A DNA stretch of 64,000 bases from Rostratula benghalensis (GCA_013399305.1 VXAI01000046.1:5087144-5151143), one strand, 5' to 3'; numbered from the stretch's first letter, positions 39,601 through 50,480 are shown. Program-made: numbers and translations. The notes: a model not told the origin generated them from the letters alone.

Positions 39601-40394
39601 TTAGTTTTGCAGCACTCAGGGCTGGGGAACACTGATAGGCTTGGGAAGCACAAGCTGGAGGGATGAGGAGGAGGAGGAAAGAGCTGGTGGGAGATGGCTG
39701 ACTGGCAGACAGGGACGGCTGGGAGCAGAGCAGGGTTTGGGGAGCTGATGGATGATGGTCTGGGAAGGATGATGGAGGAGGGAAGAGCCACAATCTCACG
39801 TCAGGCAAAGTGCTGGAGTGTAGCGATAAGGGGAACGGCGATGAAGAGGCAGGAGGCAATTGAGGGGGATGGCGAGGTGAGGAGGGTGCAAGATGGATGG
39901 CCCTTGGGAGAGCAGCCCCGGGGTGGGATCCTGCACAGGGAGGGGGGTTGCACAGCCACACACGGGGCTGTCCTGTTACAGGGACACTGCCTGTCCCAGG
40001 GTCCTGCTGACCAGGGGCTTGCAGGACCAGCAATGTCTCCTGACTGTCCCATCTCTTTTCTAGCCCAGTGGTGACACTGAGGAGCTCTGCTGGAAGAGGC
40101 CAGCCCGGTCCCTGCCACACGGAGCAGCTGTCGTAAGCGTGTGGATACAGGCCCAAGCTGGATGATCACATTCCCACCTGATCAGAGCTGGTTCTCTCAG
40201 AGCAAGCCACCGTAGGTAAGGTGACCCACACTGATAACAGAGTCCACGATGGTCCCACATGTGCAGTCTTCTCTGGCTGGTCTGTCCATGTGGATGTCTC
40301 AGTGCTGGGGTCTCATTCCTGTTCTCCCTGTCATTGGGAAGTTCCCAGTGGCCACTGAGTGCAGTGTGTGACAACTCTGAAGTGCCCAGGTGGC
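36601..40394. other. Gene-free spacer, partly purine-rich
   Basis: GC-moderate unique sequence with an A run at 37260 and a G/A-rich stretch at 39650-39960. The latter gives a 195-codon minus-strand frame (39569-40156) rich in Ser, Pro and Leu, a compositional artefact. No gene or known repeat is visible. Confidence 0.6.
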
Positions 40395-40640
40395 CATGGA
40401 TTTATTAGGATATTATCCTACTAGTGCTGCAAATGGTGTAATCTGTCTTCTAAACTTTGCACTTTATTTCAGGGAGAGAATTTAGTATATCCAGGCAATA
40501 TGCTGTAGTTTTAGCATATGATAAAGCCCTGCTGGGAAGTGTAGTTTTATTGATTTTGTTATTAAAGTGCCACTGGAATAAATTTGCTCATTTGAATGAA
40601 ATGTCTTATTACCTGGATCGTAACAGGCACATGATGAAAT
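40395..40640. promoter_or_regulatory. Candidate regulatory island downstream of LINGO1
   Basis: Unique AT-rich sequence between GC-rich flanks, with TTTAGCATATGATAAAG, TTTATTGATTTTG and TTATTAAAGTGCC motifs. The open frames crossing it are short and unlike any protein I know. Confidence 0.35.
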
Positions 40641-41339
40641 CTCCGGAGGGGCTGGAGCTACCCACCACCTGGTGACAGGGAGCTGAGATGGAGCAGCTGA
40701 TGGGGACCCACGAGTGCCACCCTGCTGACCACAGGCTGGGTCACCCCGAGACCCCCAGCCACCCACCTGAGTCCAACGGGAAACTCCACTTGGAATCCTC
40801 AGGACGGGAACAGACTGCAGCTGGTGGTGCAGGTCAGGGGGGCACTGTATGTCAGTCAGGGTTTGTATTGTTCCTCCGGTGCTTTGCTCAGGTGAGGACG
40901 TTGTTTTAAAGGGAATTGAGGAAAAATCTCATTCAGAGGGCAATATTTCTTTAGTACCACTGGTAATGGGGGTGGACTGGGAAATGAACCGTTCCCCATT
41001 ACACCGGGACCTAACTGCACAGCCCATGCTTTCCAGTTAAAATTTGATTGCCTTGAATCCTGCGGATTATGGAAAATAAGAAAAAGGCCTAGTAAAATTT
41101 ATGGGTTTTAATCATAAACCGATAGAATCACAGTAAATCTATCATAAGCATGCAGATACAGACCCAGGGAAAAGAGAGGAAAGCAATAGGCCCGCTTTTC
41201 CTGGAGGAGCTGCAGGTAGCCGTGGTGGGGCCGGGGAGATGGAGACCTGCTCCCCCAGCCCCCTCGTGTGGGGGGCTGAGCTCCCACATCTCGAAAGCCT
41301 TCCACAGGGATGACACTGCAAAGCCCATGCCCTGTCTCA

Positions 41340-41830
41340 TGGCAAACAGGATGGGAGAGTATTTGGGGAGCGAGGAAAGGGGTGGGGGGGAGGTGGGAAA
41401 AGGGAAGGATGTGGCAGGAAGGTGGGGGAAGAGAGGGAAGGAAAGGCAGAAAGGAGAAAAGAAACCTGAAGGTCCTTCCCTCCATGCAACTGTTCTGACC
41501 ATCCTCACCGCAGAGGGAGCAGGATGAGACCCTGCCAGGGGAGGAGGGAGGCAGAGATGTTGGGAAGAAACATGTGTGCAGAGAGGGGACCATGGGAAGC
41601 ACAAGTGTGGTGGGGAGAGAAGAGCACTTGACAGAGAGAAATGGCGGGAGAGTGGAGAGAGAAGCACAAAAGGCAGAAAGTATTTTAAAAAAACCAAAAA
41701 ATAAATAAAAAAAAAAGGGGAGTGAGCGATAAGGAAGAAAAAAGGGAGAGAGTAAAAAATTGACTCTGAAGCAGAGATAAGAGAGGGAGGGCAGTTAGTG
41801 AGAGAAGGAGTAAAATTAAGCGCGATAAGG
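41340..41830 (+). repeat. Polypurine-rich tract (G/A on + strand)
   Basis: Nearly 500 bases are dominated by G and A on the + strand, with GGGG and GGAA runs and an A-rich centre at 41685-41720. On the minus strand this gives pyrimidine codons (Ser, Pro, Phe, Leu), which explains a 390-codon open frame at 41128-42300 that has no domain features. Such tracts can form triplex (H-DNA) structures. No gene is supported. Confidence 0.75.
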
Positions 41831-43079
41831 CCTGATAGAAACGGGGGAAGGCAGCAGCCCAGGGCAGCACAGCCAGGGGCTGCGGGCAGAGAGCTGGGGG
41901 GGCTGTGGGGTGCAGGGGAGGACCCCTCTCCTCTGGTCACCCCCCTCACCCCTGTGCAGGCAAAGGTGTTGGTCTCCAGCCTTTTGCACTGCCCTGCGTG
42001 GCTGTGAGGACGCGGGGAGAGGAGCTGAGCGGGCGCAGGGGTTGATGAGCAGGGTCGGGGAGTGGCTGGGTGTAAATGTCTGTCCCGCAGGGCGCCTGTG
42101 ACTCCACTTGTGCCGTGGTGGAAGGGGAGAGCCAGGTCCCTGCCAGCCACAGCCCACGGCAGCAGGGGCAAATGGGGGGAGCCTGGTGGGGAGGGAAGTG
42201 CCTGGGGTGGGTGAGAAGCCCAGGTTGAAAGTGGTGAATAAGCCCCTGTCCTCCCCTTAGCTGTGTCCCAACACACAGTGCCTGTCACGGTGTTCCCCAT
42301 GGGCCTGCCATCAGTATTGGGAGTAGGGGAGGTAAGGTGTATTTCACAGGTCGTCCTTGCCCTAAATGCATCTCCTCCAGGTTGGTTGTGTTGTTTTTTG
42401 TTTTTAATTTTGCTACCTTTTGAAAGCTGTTTTATTAAGTGCTATTTATTTATACGTATTAAAAAAACCCAACAACAAGAAACAACACCCAAACAAGTGA
42501 GAAGTGCTCTCTGGCTCTGAGACATTAGCCCACAGCTACCTGAAGAGTGATGCTGGAACCCATGCCCCTACTCTCTCACCCCTGGTTGAACTGCAAAAGA
42601 AACACACTGTAAATTTCAGCAAAGGAGAGAAAAAGAGTTTATTCTTTGGGTGTTTCCCCCTCCCCCAATCTTTACCAGCCACGAAAATCGCTGAGCTGAG
42701 ATGCTGGCTGCTCTGAGGTGCTTTTCTTCTGCTCCATCCATCTGCTTTAATCACACGGTGACTGAAAAAAAAATAAATATATAAATTACCCAGTTCACAA
42801 AGCATCGAAGATTAAAAAATCTGTGTGGATAATAAACTGTGCGGTAGGCAGCAGCACAACAGAGCATCGAGCAACCTCACTAATGAGGGACTTGGAGCTG
42901 CAGCTCAGATCCAGGGCGGGCAGCGTGGCTTCCCCTGGGGGTTTGAGCAGCAGAGGTGGTGGGTCTGGGGGCCTGCCCTGGGTCTGGGTGGCACCTCCTG
43001 GGCTGGGAAAAATCCTGTGCTAGTACAGACCGAGATGGTACACAGATTTTTTTGAACCTTCTTTTTAACAGTGAAAGGC

Positions 43080-43265
43080 TTGATTCCTCCCTTTGATTGC
43101 TGGGACACTAGTGTGCTGCAAATACCTTGTTGGATTTGGTTATTAGTGTACTTTTTTTTTTTTTTTTTAAATCTGTGAGTGTTGAATTAGCTCTTTTAAT
43201 TACAACATTTAAAAAGGATCACTAGAGTCAATTAAGAAGCTCTTTCAGATTAATAGCTGTCCAGG
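43080..43265. promoter_or_regulatory. Candidate regulatory island downstream of LINGO1
   Basis: An AT-rich block about 2.4 kb past the polyadenylation cluster with GAATTAGC, TTTTAATTACAAC, GTCAATTAAG and AGATTAATAGC, four homeodomain-type cores within 90 bases. It is adjacent to a poly-T run. No repeat family is recognised. Confidence 0.4.
43150..43168. repeat. Poly-T run
   Basis: A T run of about 18 bases at the edge of an AT-rich island downstream of LINGO1. A processed insertion on the minus strand was considered, but no gene-like body lies on either side. Confidence 0.85.
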
Positions 43266-43269
43266 AACG

Positions 43270-45540
43270 TGGAGGACCCTCCCCCCCCCCAGCCTCCACC
43301 TCTGCCGTCTGTTGAAGCACTGATTGAGTTGTTGTCAGTCCTGGCAACAAGGCTCAGACGGGGATTTCGGCCCCGAACCTGCTGCTGTGAGCAGCTCGGG
43401 GGGCTGTGCTCGGCTTGGCATCCTCTTCCTCCTGGAGACCTCGGTGCATCCCCAGGAGACCCCGGGGGAGAGCTCCTCGGGGTCCCCGCGGCAGGGATCT
43501 GTGGTGCAGATGGAGCCGAGAGCTTCAGCTCCGGGTCCCTGGGCTTGTGTGTTGCTGTGTTGTGGGTTTCATACTCAGCTCACTGAAATGTTGGTTAAAC
43601 ACTGGTGGGGAGGGGAAGCTCGCAGAGAAGCGTTTTGCTCTGGCTCTTTTAAGAAGCAAAACGAAAGGAAAAGGCTTTTAAAAACTGTTTTGGTTTCAAA
43701 GTTATAAAAGAGAGATGGGTTAGGGATGAGAAACTAACGAATCAAAGCTCCCGAAACCCGCTGCAGAGAAAGAAGCACAAAAATGTTTTGTTTGAAGATG
43801 AATAGAAAGCTGAAACCAGCAAAAAATCCCCCCTCCCCACAAGCACAGATGTTTCAGGTTGGCTCTTCCGAGATTGGCACGTTGCTGGAAGAAAAGCAAA
43901 TCCATTCTTTTCCCTGTCAGCGCTCCAGGTTCCTGATGCTTATTTTTTATCATCTTGTAGTGACTTTGATCCCTGAAGACTCCTTAAGTGCTTTAACACA
44001 TCAAGCACGCAAATCTCCACTCATCCACCTCGGAGATGCCGACAAGGCTGAGCGGGCCAGGAAGCCACTTGCCGGTGCCACCAGTCCTGGAAGGATGGGA
44101 AGCACCTGGTGCTTCAGTAACGCTTATAAAAACCTTTGGTGCCCACGTTACCACTGTTTGCAGGGATGTTTTGTGCTTCCAGCACGGCCAAAGTCCATCA
44201 GGCTGTGCTGGGGTCCCCAGGACATGGTACCAGCCCCATGTCTCCTGTGGAAAGGTCCCACGGGAGAGCTGGTGTGGCCTTCCCTCTGCTCTGCACCTTC
44301 TGGGTGTTGGGAAGTTGGCACAGACCAACTGGGGAAGGGCCGAGCTGGTCTCATGATGCTTTTCTTATTTCCCAAGCTTGACTTGTGACTCCCCCATTGC
44401 TCTCTGTCTCTTAATTTCACTCTTTCCCTCAGCAGTTGCCCTCCTGGCTTGCTCCTCGATTCACTTACTTCATTTGCAGATGTGCCCTCTGTACCCTGAG
44501 CCACCTCTCGCTGCTGTAGGTAGCCCTGGGCTCAGTGTGTGGCACTGTCACAGCTCTGCAGGGGAGGCACCCCTGTTCCTCCCCTTTTCCTCCTTCAGAC
44601 AATCCAAACCACCTGGATCTCCTGATCCCAAGTACCAGAGCTGAGCAAAGGGAGGTCAGCTGCCTTGTGACCAGACACCACAGTGATGGGCCCACTGGGG
44701 CTAGCAACAGAGCAACCTGTGCATTACACCCTGCAGCCCCTCTCCCTCTTCTCCTCTGGCTCAGGCTTTCTGTGTGCGTGTTTATAATTTCATGCCATTT
44801 TAATGTTTGGGGGTTTCTTGGTTGTTTTTTTTTTCAGAGAAGGCCTCCTGCAAGCCTGGACCCCAAATTCCCTTGGACGTGCCTGATGGTGCTTGCAGGT
44901 CTGGCTGCCAGCGGTCAGGTCTGAAAACCTTGGTGAGAGTCATCTGGAGCTGGAGCCATTCGTGTCACAGGGTACCAGGGGTGCCTGGGGGGCAGAGCCA
45001 AGCAGGGCAGTGCCTGCTCGTGCTGCCAGCAAGGGCACTATGGAACTGCAGTGTCCCTGCCTGCAGGGACAGGTGTCCATAGCACAAGAGCCAGCTTGTT
45101 CCCCATCAGAGAGGAGACTCCACTGGGCTGCTGGCAACAGCAGGAAAGAAGTCCTCTCCACAGGTAAGAGGCAGTGGGACCCCTGGGTGCCCCCAGTCCT
45201 GCTGCCAGCAGCACCCGGGTGAAGCCTGGGGACCATGGGCACGGCGAGCTGCTGCCTGCCCTGCCACGGGGCTGTGTGTCCTTGTCCCCACGCAGAGGGC
45301 CAGCAGACAGCCCCGCTGGGCACCACGGCCCCACTCCAACGGGCTCTAAGGGCAGGTGGGGGGAGCTGGCCATAAAACCACAACTGGTCCTTGGGAAATT
45401 AAAAAAATCAGACTCCTCTGGGTGCTGTGCATGGCTCATGGCACCGTGAGAAGCGCCCTCTAGGGCGGGCGGGTGCCCTGGGTGTCATTGGGAGACTGGC
45501 TGTGCCCTGGGGCTGTTCTCAGTGACAGATCAAGAAGTCA
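43270..45540. other. Region directly 3' of LINGO1
   Basis: Mostly GC-moderate unique sequence in which no second gene is recognisable. It could include distal 3' UTR of LINGO1 if the early AATAAA cluster is bypassed. Frames such as 43783-44388 on the + strand overlap minus-strand frames and show no domains. Confidence 0.5.
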
Positions 45541-46001
45541 AGATTTTGCATTCCAACTATCTATAGGAAATAGGGTTTTTTTTATTATTTCAAGTTTTCA
45601 TAAAAATCCATAATTATTGAAATCAAAGTTACAGAAGAAAGTTCGTAACTTTTTATTGATTTTATTTCTTTTTCCTTTCTTTACCCCCCCTCCCCGTTGT
45701 TTTTCCCTCTCAGGGTTATATCTGACATCAGAGTCCATCAGACAAAGTTCTTACAAACACAGGAGTCCTGAAGACATCGGCTGAATGTTTTCCTGGTATA
45801 AAGAAGAGGAGGAGAAGGAGGTGGTGACAGTGCGGGTGCAGTGGGTTCGGACAGGGGCGGAGGGCATGGTGGAAGGAGAGAGGTCGGTATGTTTGTAGCA
45901 ATGTTTGTTTTTTAATTATTTTTTTATTTGTTCATTTGTTCTTTTTTTTTTTTTAAAAAAAAACAAAACCCCACCATTATTATTTGCAAACTGTTGCCTG
46001 G
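45541..46001 (-). other. LINGO1: LINGO1 3' UTR, proximal part
   Basis: This is the transcript-sense continuation after TAA. A run of A (sense T) and a pyrimidine-rich stretch lie between 45700 and 46000. An AT-rich block follows at about 45541-45670 with sense sequence such as AGTTACGAACTTTC and AATAATTATGGATTTTTATG. This block resembles what I recall of the mammalian LINGO1 3' UTR, which suggests strong conservation. The distal end is not fixed by sequence alone, and longer 3' UTR forms toward 44 kb are possible. Confidence 0.65.
45581..45666 (-). terminator. Clustered polyadenylation signals for LINGO1
   Basis: Three canonical AATAAA hexamers occur on the minus strand at 45661-45666, 45652-45657 and 45581-45586, 340-420 bases after the stop codon. 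They are the first AATAAA signals seen after the coding region. Cleavage would be expected 10-30 bases further along the minus strand. Which signal is used is not determined. Confidence 0.55.
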
Positions 46002-47855
46002 TTAAATCATTTTCATGTTGAACTTGCGCGGCGCGTCGGCAGAGCTGATGCCCGCGTCGGACTTGCGTGGCACGTACTCGATTTCAATGTTGTGCTTGGT
46101 GTTGCCTTTCCCCCGGCTCCACAGGAAGAGGAGCACCAGACAGAAGAGGACGACGCCCAGGAAGGAGATGAAGCCCATGGTGGTGGCGATGATGAGAGTC
46201 TTGATGTCAAAGGGGAAAGGCACGGTGGCGCGCGTGCTGTTGGCATCGCTCTCGTTGGGCTGGTTGGAGATGAACGCGAAGGTCTTGTTGGGCTGGTGGG
46301 GCCAGTCTGGGGAGTAGCTGCGCACGTGCAGGTGGGCCAGCATGGTGTCGTTGCCACCCGCGTTGCTGGCGATGCATAGGTAGGTGCCGTTGTCCTGGAT
46401 CTGGGCGTAGCGCACCTCCAGCGTGCCGTCAGGGAAGACAGTGAGCCGCCCGTTGGTTTTGGTAGAGATGAGGTGCTTCCGGGGAGAGAGCCACATGATG
46501 GTGGGGGGCGGGTCCCCATCTGCCCGGCAGACAAAATGGACCGTGTGGCCTTCGTCCACGAAGATCTGCTGAGCTTTGCGGTCCCGTATCCGTGCTCGGC
46601 GGCAGGTGAAGTAGTTGGGCAGGAGGACATCGGGGAAGTCTTTGAACTCCTTGCCCTGGACGAACTCGGGGGTGGAGCAGGTGGGCTGCTGCTTGTTGAA
46701 GTTCAACCTCCATCGCCGACGGAAAACCCAGAGCAAGCGACAGTCGCAGGCTAAGGGGTTGTTGTCGAGGATGAGCGTCTCCAGGTTGCCCACCGAGTGG
46801 AAGGCTGACTCCTCCAGGGTGGTCAGCAAATTCCCCGACACGTTCAGGATGCGCAGGTAATTGAGGCCGCGGAAGGCAAAGGGCTCGACTGTGGTGAGCT
46901 GCCCTCCCACCAGCTGGATCTCCTGCAGCCTGAGCAGGTCATGGAGCATGGAGCCCTCGATGGTGACAATGGGGTTGTAGGACAGGTTCAGGAACCGGAG
47001 GTAAACCAAGTGCCTCACTGACACGTATGGGATGGACGTCAGGTTGCAGTGGGTGATGGACAAGGAGGTCAGGTTCAACCCATAGAGGCAGTTGGACGTC
47101 ATAGTATCAAGGTAGGGCCAGTGTGAGATCTCGAGGACCTTGAGGCGGTACAGCCTCTTGAATGAGTAATCTCGGATGGTGTTGATGTTCAGATGGCGCA
47201 GCCGCAGCACAATCAAGCCATGAAGGTGAGACAGGGCCTCCGTGGGGATGGAGGTCAGGTTGCATTTCTCCAAGGTCAGCTGTTCCAGGCTGTTGAGGCC
47301 GCTGAAGGCCCGGTGGGAGATGTAGACAAGGTCGTTGTCCCCCACCTCCAAAGACTTCAGGTTGTACAAGTCCTGGAACATGTAGTCTAGGAGGATCACA
47401 ATTTTGTTCTCACTAATGTCTAGCTTGGTAAGGTTGCTGAGTCCAGTAAACACCCCCAAGGGGATCAACTTGAGTCTGTTACTCCTGAGCCCCAGCGTCC
47501 TGAGGTTGAAGAGGTTGTTGAAAGCCCCAGGTTCAATGGCACTGATAATGTTTTCGTTTAGCTCCAGCTCCTCCAGGTGAGGGTAGTTGGCAAATTCATC
47601 CTGGTTGAGTGTCTTGATGCGGTTCTTGCCCAAGTCCAGCAGCCTGGTCTCGGTGGGGATCCCCTCTGGCACGACCATAAATCGCTTCCTGTGGCAGAGG
47701 ACGGCGCGCTCCTGGGCAGAGCACTCGCAGCGCGGCGGGCAGCCCGTGGCGGAGCCGGACAGGATGGATCCCAGCATCAGGAGGAGAATCGGCTGCCAGC
47801 AGGCCAGGATTGGGCTGCGCATACTCGCCTCCCCAGCTACCATCCTATCTCTCAC
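46002..47855 (-). CDS. LINGO1: LINGO1 main coding exon (LRR and Ig domain Nogo receptor-interacting protein 1), residues 3-619
   Basis: LINGO1 is a type I neuronal and oligodendrocyte membrane protein. In mammals it joins Nogo receptor NgR1 with p75 or TROY to activate RhoA, and it restrains axon growth and myelination. Visible here, numbered from the spliced start: hydrophobic signal peptide about 18-38; LRRNT with Cys41, 45, 47 and 56; about 11-12 leucine-rich repeats from 70 to 367; LRRCT 368-425 with Cys372, 374, 395 and 420; Ig domain about 426-513 with Cys445, Trp457, Cys496 and the DNGTYLC motif; several N-glycosylation sequons; membrane helix 553-581; and a 38-residue tail with IEYVPRKS, the reported EGFR-like tyrosine site, ending KFNMKMI. 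The frame is unbroken to TAA at 46002-46004. The exon starts at 47855, after a pyrimidine tract and TGCAG. The open frame runs 54 codons further upstream, but that part is intron. An internal Met7 (47841-47843) could start a 613-residue form, like the shorter human form. Family identity is essentially certain. Confidence 0.98.
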   Translation of the reverse strand: MRDRMVAGEASMRSPILACWQPILLLMLGSILSGSATGCPPRCECSAQERAVLCHRKRFMVVPEGIPTETRLLDLGKNRIKTLNQDEFANYPHLEELELNENIISAIEPGAFNNLFNLRTLGLRSNRLKLIPLGVFTGLSNLTKLDISENKIVILLDYMFQDLYNLKSLEVGDNDLVYISHRAFSGLNSLEQLTLEKCNLTSIPTEALSHLHGLIVLRLRHLNINTIRDYSFKRLYRLKVLEISHWPYLDTMTSNCLYGLNLTSLSITHCNLTSIPYVSVRHLVYLRFLNLSYNPIVTIEGSMLHDLLRLQEIQLVGGQLTTVEPFAFRGLNYLRILNVSGNLLTTLEESAFHSVGNLETLILDNNPLACDCRLLWVFRRRWRLNFNKQQPTCSTPEFVQGKEFKDFPDVLLPNYFTCRRARIRDRKAQQIFVDEGHTVHFVCRADGDPPPTIMWLSPRKHLISTKTNGRLTVFPDGTLEVRYAQIQDNGTYLCIASNAGGNDTMLAHLHVRSYSPDWPHQPNKTFAFISNQPNESDANSTRATVPFPFDIKTLIIATTMGFISFLGVVLFCLVLLFLWSRGKGNTKHNIEIEYVPRKSDAGISSADAPRKFNMKMI

Positions 47856-47890
47856 CTGCAGGTGACACGGGGGAGAGAAAGAGCAAGGTG
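47856..47890 (-). other. LINGO1 intron 3' splice site with pyrimidine tract
   Basis: The minus strand reads a TTTCTCTCCCCC tract followed by GTGTCACCTGCAG, with the AG at 47856-47857 and the exon from 47855. The exon begins GTGAGAG, so the acceptor sequence CAG|GTGAGA also resembles a donor. The pyrimidine run and the frame agreement make the acceptor call strong. Confidence 0.9.
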
Positions 47891-47962
47891 GAGGTGAGCA
47901 AATGACGGGCACGACCACGGCAAAAGGTGACATTAAGGTGAAAGGCACTGGTGCAGCAGAGC

Positions 47963-48080
47963 ATAGAGTCAGAGAATCATTCAGGTTGGAAGAGACCCTT
48001 GGGATCACCGAGTCCAACCATCAGCCCTACTCTACAAATTCCCCCCCTACACCAGATCCCCCAACACCATATCTAAATGA
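47963..48080 (-). mobile_element. CR1 LINE 3' tip, antisense to +, inside the LINGO1 intron
   Basis: The + strand begins with two decayed tail octamers (ATAGAGTCA, GAGAATCAT), then CAGGTTGGAAGAGACCCTTG and GAGTCCAACCATCAGCCC, then a decaying stretch to about 48080. This is the reverse complement of a CR1 3' end, so the copy is in the same orientation as LINGO1. Its tail end lies only about 107 bases upstream of the intron acceptor. It is a short 5'-truncated copy with no coding capacity. Confidence 0.9.
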
Positions 48081-48814
48081 GCAGAGGTTCTCGTTTTCCA
48101 CCTGAAATTGAGCCCTTTGGCTACAAGACCATCTTTCCTCCCCAGCCCCCAGCTTCCTATTTGAGGATTGAACATGCACAGACTTTGAGTGGAAAGCCTT
48201 GAGGAATCTGTGTCAGACAGACCTCGCTTCCTCAAAAAAAATATATTTAATACCAAACACATCTATCTACAATCCTATTTTAAGCTCTTGAAATTATTCA
48301 GTTCCCCATAGGTGGACCCTGAATATAAAGGCTGCTTTGTGACCGCAGAGGAGCTGAGCGTGGGATGGAGCATCTGGAGGAACCTCACTTGGGGTGTCCG
48401 AGCAGGGAGCCACGGTGACAGCTCCATGGGGACTGGTCCCCTGCCTCTGTGCTCCCCCAGGCTCTGCAGCAGCCTGGGTTCGGTGTCCCCCCCCTCCCAG
48501 GGTCAGTCCCTTACCTCCCGCTGTGCCTGCCCCCGAGGGGCAGACCCGCACCGCTCCTCCCTGAGAAATCTGTTCAGGGAGAGCCAAAGCCTGATGTGAG
48601 GTCCGGGGCGAGGGGGGCTGTGGGGTACAGGGGGTTGCCCAATCTCCACTGGGTAAGGCCCAGCCTCCTCCTGCCTCCCCTGGGGAGGGCTGGGAGACCC
48701 AGCTGAGGTTTTGGTCTGGCCCAGAACCATCCTGACCCATTGGCAAGCCCTGCCTCTGGTACATTTATTTCCTTGTTGTTCGAGCTGTTATGAGGGATCA
48801 AATCATATTAATAT

Positions 48815-49070
48815 TGCATATTAGCTGTACAGCTACTCCGGACTGTGTTTATATCTACTGTTGTGGGCACGCTCTGCATCGCTTCCACCGATGCTATTTG
48901 TGGCCATCGCTGAACACACACAATGCATTACTTCCACTGGCTCCCTTTGCATCCATCATTATGGATCCTGTGCATTACGTCCCCTGCTCCGGCACTATTT
49001 ATGGATCCCGTATGCATTCTGTGCATCACTTCCATTGCATCTGTTTATATTCATCATTTCATGACCCAAG
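48815..49070. repeat. Decayed tandem array, unit about 49 bp, four to five copies
   Basis: TGCAT-led units start at 48875, 48924, 48971 and 49022, spaced 49, 47 and 51 bases, with a weaker unit at 48815. Each starts TGCATYRCTTCC or close to it. Two share a TATGGATCC block about 35 bases in. Divergence is high, so this is an old minisatellite. It lies in the LINGO1 intron about 1 kb from the acceptor. No coding meaning is likely. Confidence 0.55.
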
Positions 49071-49794
49071 TATAGGTTTTATTCCCCCCAAATTATTCAA
49101 ATTATTCAAAATTTCTTTTCAAGACGCGAGGATGAACGATGATGATGTCTACCAGCACCATCTTGGAAACCACCAGGCCTTGGCACACCAGGCGGCCTCG
49201 CTGTGAGGTCTCACAGGAGTCTTCCTGTGGGTTTGTCCTAGCTCCTTGTCCTTCTCCCACCCTTTTCCCTGCTGCTTCTGCTGGGGAGGGCTGGTCGCTG
49301 GGGACCACCCAAAGCATGTCACCCCCAGCCAAGTGAGAGGGGTGCAGTGCCAGGAGCTGGTCCCGCAGAGCTTCCCCGGCAGCGTCGCCGAGCTCCCTCA
49401 CGCTGGCCTTGGGCCAGCACGTCCCAGTCCGGTGGAAACATTTCCAGTGGGTTCACCTGGGCCCGGGCCAGGCTGCAAAGAGCCGTTTGCTGGGTATTTA
49501 CGATCCATCATCTCCCATGTCATCACCTCCCTAGCGCTGACCGTGCCGGGCAGCCTGACAGATACAACCGGGGCTGCCGCTACCCTTGTGACGCCGGGGC
49601 TGGGACCTGCTGGAGGGCTGTGCCAGTGCCTGGGGACACGGATTTGCTCCCCAGGATGGTGCCCCAGTCCCGGTCATGGCTGGGCTGCCAAGGGTTCCCC
49701 ACACCCACCATCCCCACCTCTCCCCACGGGCAGGGAGGTGCTCGCTCGCAGTCTCCCTCGGCCACCGCTTCTCAGACACCAATTCCCGCTCCTC

Positions 49795-49965
49795 ACAGCC
49801 GTGCTGAGAAAGCCATCGAAGAAAGCAAAACACTGCATGCAAACCAAAATACAGTCTAAGGGGCTTAATTACACTGGGGCTGAAAAGGCTTTAGCTCATT
49901 AGAGTGCCAGGCGGCCGGCCTGATTTGGATGTGGTTCGTGCTGAAATTTCAGCTCTAGCCCAGCG
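49795..49965. promoter_or_regulatory. Candidate conserved non-coding element in LINGO1 intron
   Basis: Unique sequence with CACTGCATGCAAACC, GGCTTAATTACAC and TAGCTCATTAGAG, the last two with homeodomain cores. It is about 2 kb upstream of the main exon acceptor. Frames crossing it are short and domain-free. Confidence 0.35.
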
Positions 49966-50164
49966 CTGGTCCCTGCTGGGTGGAAGGGAAAGAACTGAAT
50001 CCATCTCCGTGGGGGCCCACACGTGGCTCCCCCATCCTCCCAGACATCCCCCACCCACCCCAGACCCAATTCTGCATCTCCACCAGTGGGAAGAGGCTTG
50101 TGCCTGCACGTTTGGCCCCGTACTGGGGCCAGTCTGGGCAGGGGACTGCGATGTGGTGGTACTG

Positions 50165-50480
50165 GTTAAAGCGTAAGCAAAGCAGCGGTAGATGAATGAA
50201 GGAGAATCTGTGTGGCGTTACAGATGAGACAAGCCCACTTGTGTAGAATTAAAGTCTAGACACACCTCACGTGTTACAAGTTCTCAGCTGAATTTAAATC
50301 CATGATAAATACAATCCCTGACAAAAACATCTGTAATCTTAATAGCCAGAGTCACAGACGAGCTTTGGGAGAAAGACAATGAATAAGCTGAAAAATTCTG
50401 GGTTAAGATGAGCTTTAAATCACTTCTGGTTCCCATTTACCTCTGACTGTTTCAGAGATGAATATTCGTGCTTCAAGGTG
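50165..50480. promoter_or_regulatory. Candidate conserved non-coding element in LINGO1 intron
   Basis: About 315 bases of balanced to AT-rich unique sequence in a GC-rich region. Motifs include AGAATTAAAG, CACGTG-like CTCACGTGTT, GAATTTAAATCC and CATGATAAATAC. No coding frame or repeat is seen. Confidence 0.4.

Noticed and set aside
40126..41165. Short similarity between about 40133-40160 and 41138-41165 (TAAGCRTG..GATACAG.CCCA)
   Set aside because: About 27 bases, with differences that are all transitions, and flanks that do not align. It could be a decayed duplicate but is too short to claim.
1..45000. Search for exons of genes expected beside LINGO1, such as HMG20A
   Set aside because: No HMG-box or other recognisable coding segment was found on either strand, so any neighbour lies outside the window.
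46013..46760. Open frames on both strands overlapping the LINGO1 exon (for example 46013-46630 minus in another frame, 45984-46379 plus)
   Set aside because: They are shadows of the GC-rich real coding frame and show no independent domains.
47856..48017. Extension of the LINGO1 reading frame 54 codons upstream to a Met at 48017
   Set aside because: This part contains the acceptor pyrimidine tract and CAG, starts inside a CR1 repeat, and has no similarity to the LINGO1 N-terminus. Splicing to 63806 restores the known start.
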